7,522 nt of DNA, from assembly GCA_031430555.1 (NCBI GenBank), contig JANPBQ010000129.1:1-7522 (forward strand), given 5' to 3'. Under the pieces are notes generated by a model. The model did no database searches and was not told the origin of the DNA. It saw nothing but the letters and a program-made list of their open reading frames with translations. Positions 4,974-7,522 of the stretch are shown here, in pieces; the first letter of the stretch is position 1, and each line of letters begins with the position of its first letter. This stretch comes from UKL13-2 sp031430555. GTDB taxonomy: Bacteria > Pseudomonadota > Gammaproteobacteria > Burkholderiales > Usitatibacteraceae. The position numbers and the translations under genes were made by a program.

Positions 4974-7382
4974 ATGAGTACTTCCATCGAGTCAGCCGAT
5001 ACCACCATTCTGCCGTTGCTGCCATTGCGCGACGTGGTGGTTTTTCCGCACATGGTGATTCCCCTGTTTGTTGGTCGCCCCAAGTCGATCAAAGCGCTTG
5101 AAGCTGCGATGGAGGAGGGGAAGAATGTCGTGCTTATCGCCCAGAAATCGGCTGCGAACGATGATCCGACGCCGGAGGATCTTTACGGCGTAGGCTCGGT
5201 AGCCAGTATTCTGCAAATGCTCAAGCTCCCCGACGGTACTGTGAAGGTTCTGGTCGAGGGCGTTCATCGCGCGCGCATTCTGCGTGTGCTGAACGAAAAG
5301 GAAAATTACGAAGCGGAAGTCTCGCCGATTCCGCAGGGCGACGGCGACAACAATGAAGTCGAGGCGATGCGCCGCAGCTTGTTTGCGCAATTTGATCAAT
5401 ACGTCAAATTGAACAAGAAAATTCCGCCGGAAGTGTTGACCTCGCTTTCCGGAATCGAGAGTGCCAGCCGATTGTCGGACACCATCGCCGCACATTTGCC
5501 GCTCAAGCTCGAACAAAAACAGCAGATTCTCGAGAATTTTGACGTGCCTTCGCGACTGGAGCAGTTGCTCGGTTTACTGGAAACCGAAATCGATATCTTG
5601 CAGGTCGAAAAGCGCATCCGCGGGCGTGTCAAACGCCAGATGGAAAAATCGCAGCGCGAGTACTACCTCAATGAGCAAGTCAAGGCGATCCAGAAAGAAC
5701 TTGGCGAGACCGAAGAGGGTGCCGAGGTCGACGAGCTCGAAAAGAAAATCAAGGCCGCGCATATGCCCAAAGAAGCGCGCAGCAAGGCCGAAGCAGAACT
5801 GAAGAAATTGAAGTTAATGTCGCCGATGTCCGCCGAGGCTACCGTCGTGCGGAACTACATTGACACCGTCGTCGCGTTGCCGTGGAAGAAGAAAACCAAG
5901 GTCAGCTCCGATTTGGCGAATGCGGAGAAAGTTCTGGACACCGATCACTACGGGCTCGACAAGGTCAAAGAGCGGATCGTTGAATATCTCGCCGTGCAAA
6001 GCCGGGTCGATAAGTTGAAGGCGCCGATACTTTGCCTGGTGGGTCCACCGGGCGTCGGCAAAACGTCGTTGGGTCAGTCGATCGCGAAGGCCACCAATCG
6101 GAAATTTGTGCGCATGTCCTTGGGTGGCGTGCGCGACGAGTCCGAAATCCGTGGTCATCGCCGCACCTACATTGGCTCGATGCCCGGGAAAATATTGCAG
6201 AACATGAGCAAGGTCGGCGTGAGAAATCCGCTCTTCCTGCTCGATGAAGTCGATAAGATGGGCATGGATTTTCGTGGTGATCCGGCGAGTGCGCTGCTGG
6301 AAGTACTCGACCCCGAGCAGAATCACACCTTTCAGGATCATTACGTCGAAGTCGATTTTGATTTGTCTGATGTGATGTTCGTTGCGACCTCAAACTCTTT
6401 TAATATCCCGCCGGCGTTGCTCGACCGAATGGAAGTTATCCGATTGTCGGGCTACACGGAGGACGAGAAAGTTCACATCGCGCGCCAATACTTGTTGCCG
6501 AAACAAATGAAAGCCAACGGCGTCAAAGTCGATGAGCTGAATGTGGCGGATGCCGCGCTGCGCGACATTGCTCGCTATTTCACACGCGAGGCTGGTGTGC
6601 GCGGAATGGATCGCGAGATCGCCAGAATTTGCCGCAAAGTTGTCAAGGCGCAGTTGACGAAGAAAAAAGACGGCAAGGTACAGGTGACGGCGAAGAATCT
6701 CGACAAATATCTTGGCGTGCGCCGATACACTTTTGGCATCGCCGAGAAGGCCAATCAGATTGGTCAAGTGACTGGCCTTGCCTGGACCGAAGTTGGCGGC
6801 GAGTTGCTGACGGTGGAAGCTGCCAGATTGCCCGGCAAGGGCAAGGTTGATACGACCGGCAAGCTGGGCGAAGTCATGCAAGAATCAATCAAGGCGGCGA
6901 TTTCAGTGGTTCGTTCAAGAGCAAAGGGTCTTGGAATAGCGGAAGATTTTTACGAGAAAAACGACCTTCATATTCACCTTCCCGAAGGTGCCACTCCCAA
7001 GGATGGGCCGAGCGCAGGCATCGCAATCACTACCGCATTGGTGTCGGTGCTGAGCGGGATTCCGGTGCGCTGCGATGTCGCGATGACCGGCGAGATCACG
7101 CTTCGCGGCGAAGTGTTGCCGATCGGCGGATTGAAGGAGAAATTGCTGGCTGCGGCGCGCGGCGGCATCAAAACGGTACTGATTCCCGAAGAAAATCAAA
7201 AAGACCTTGCGGAGATTCCACACGAGATCACCAAAGATTTGACGATCGTTCCGGTGCGCTGGATCGATAAGGTGCTTGAGATGGCGCTCGAGCGGCTGCC
7301 GGTTCCCTTGGTCGATAGTGTCGATGTGCCGGTCGTGCCCACCGGGCCGGCGAAGGATACCAACGTCGTCACGAAACATTAA
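4974..7382 (+). CDS. lon: ATP-dependent protease La (Lon), bacterial LonA type
   Basis: Lon is a cytoplasmic hexameric protease carrying AAA+ and protease domains on one chain; it degrades misfolded and short-lived regulatory proteins. The product is 802 residues (E. coli 784). The substrate-binding LON domain (about 12-205) opens with PLLPLRDVVVFPHM, and a charged coiled-coil region follows (about 205-290). The AAA+ module has Walker A GPPGVGKT (357-364), Walker B FLLDEVD (421-427), sensor-1 Asn474 and arginine finger Arg485. The protease domain carries the catalytic dyad Ser680 (DGPSAG) and Lys723 (GGLKEK), with the same spacing of 43 as E. coli Ser679/Lys722. The extra length is mostly a Val/Pro-rich C-terminal tail. 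The ATG at 4974 has AAGGA (4962-4966) 7 nt upstream. It follows clpX by 220 bp that hold a candidate promoter, so it may be transcribed both with clpX and alone. Confidence 0.98.
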   Translation: MSTSIESADTTILPLLPLRDVVVFPHMVIPLFVGRPKSIKALEAAMEEGKNVVLIAQKSAANDDPTPEDLYGVGSVASILQMLKLPDGTVKVLVEGVHRARILRVLNEKENYEAEVSPIPQGDGDNNEVEAMRRSLFAQFDQYVKLNKKIPPEVLTSLSGIESASRLSDTIAAHLPLKLEQKQQILENFDVPSRLEQLLGLLETEIDILQVEKRIRGRVKRQMEKSQREYYLNEQVKAIQKELGETEEGAEVDELEKKIKAAHMPKEARSKAEAELKKLKLMSPMSAEATVVRNYIDTVVALPWKKKTKVSSDLANAEKVLDTDHYGLDKVKERIVEYLAVQSRVDKLKAPILCLVGPPGVGKTSLGQSIAKATNRKFVRMSLGGVRDESEIRGHRRTYIGSMPGKILQNMSKVGVRNPLFLLDEVDKMGMDFRGDPASALLEVLDPEQNHTFQDHYVEVDFDLSDVMFVATSNSFNIPPALLDRMEVIRLSGYTEDEKVHIARQYLLPKQMKANGVKVDELNVADAALRDIARYFTREAGVRGMDREIARICRKVVKAQLTKKKDGKVQVTAKNLDKYLGVRRYTFGIAEKANQIGQVTGLAWTEVGGELLTVEAARLPGKGKVDTTGKLGEVMQESIKAAISVVRSRAKGLGIAEDFYEKNDLHIHLPEGATPKDGPSAGIAITTALVSVLSGIPVRCDVAMTGEITLRGEVLPIGGLKEKLLAAARGGIKTVLIPEENQKDLAEIPHEITKDLTIVPVRWIDKVLEMALERLPVPLVDSVDVPVVPTGPAKDTNVVTKH

Positions 7383-7435
7383 ACGTCAATCTGCGAACAA
7401 CTATCAGGTGCATAATCATTGGTGAAAAAGTCTGC

Positions 7436-7458
7436 ATCAATTGCCGGGAATTGATTTT
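7436..7458 (+). terminator. Weak terminator-like stem-loop after lon
   Basis: ATCAATT (7436-7442) and AATTGAT (7449-7455) form a perfect 7-bp stem around the loop GCCGGG, followed by TTT and then CC. The stem is AT-rich and the T-run short, so termination would be inefficient. It lies 53 nt after the lon stop and only 5 nt before the next -35 box, so it could instead be a regulator site for the downstream promoter. Confidence 0.4.
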
Positions 7459-7463
7459 CCTGC

Positions 7464-7493
7464 TTGACACCGGGTTTCTCAAATTGCTATAAA
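7464..7493 (+). promoter_or_regulatory. Strong sigma70 promoter reading out of the right edge
   Basis: A perfect TTGACA (7464-7469) is followed after 18 nt by TATAAA (7488-7493), five of six matches to TATAAT. This is the best promoter in the window. Transcription would begin around 7500, and no start codon with a Shine-Dalgarno is visible before the window ends. In many proteobacteria hupB (histone-like HU beta) follows lon, so a highly expressed HU gene is the likely target. That is inference from known gene order. Confidence 0.75.
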
Positions 7494-7522
7494 AGATCAT
7501 TCGGATTGGTCATCCATCTTCG

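Noticed and set aside
1..7522. CRISPR arrays, transposase genes, toxin-antitoxin pairs or defence genes
   Set aside because: No regularly spaced repeats and no such proteins appear in any frame; all long plus-strand frames are accounted for by known housekeeping genes.

Overview
The window is a chromosomal segment that reads as ordinary, well-conserved proteobacterial housekeeping DNA. The Lon, ClpX, ClpP and trigger factor proteins all look betaproteobacterial. For example, Lon is 802 residues long and its N-domain, Walker and protease motifs are nearly colinear with those of known betaproteobacterial and E. coli Lon. HpnC adds that the organism probably makes squalene and hopanoids. A betaproteobacterium (Burkholderiales or Nitrosomonadales-like) is the best guess; the genus cannot be read from this sequence.

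Layout, left to right. Positions 1-23 hold the right half of a probable rho-independent terminator for a gene lying off the left edge and converging on hpnC. hpnC (41-862, minus strand) encodes hydroxysqualene synthase and has its own sigma70-like promoter at 901-928. The divergent gap 863-1030 holds this promoter and a -10-like box for the tRNA. A tRNA-Leu(UAG) gene lies at 1031-1115, followed by tig (1218-2549, trigger factor), clpP (2546-3238, overlapping tig by ATGA), clpX (3488-4753) and lon (4974-7382), all on the plus strand. The last 140 bp hold a weak stem-loop and a strong sigma70 promoter (TTGACA / TATAAA) pointing out of the right edge. By the usual order tig-clpP-clpX-lon-hupB that promoter probably serves an HU gene, but no such gene is visible.

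The plus-strand genes form one proteostasis cluster. Trigger factor receives nascent chains at the ribosome. ClpX unfolds tagged or native substrates and feeds them to ClpP. Lon degrades misfolded and regulatory proteins on its own. All catalytic and docking residues expected of these proteins are present, and no gene is broken.

The least ordinary sequence is between genes. A 161-bp imperfect palindrome (3306-3466) fills most of the clpP-clpX gap and would fold into a long RNA hairpin ending just before the clpX ribosome-binding site. Smaller items are a perfect inverted repeat over the clpX stop codon, a candidate heat-shock (sigma32) promoter before lon, an extended ClpP N-terminus and a GTG start without a Shine-Dalgarno in hpnC. 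I see no phage, transposase, CRISPR, toxin-antitoxin or defence genes, and no convincing new protein system.
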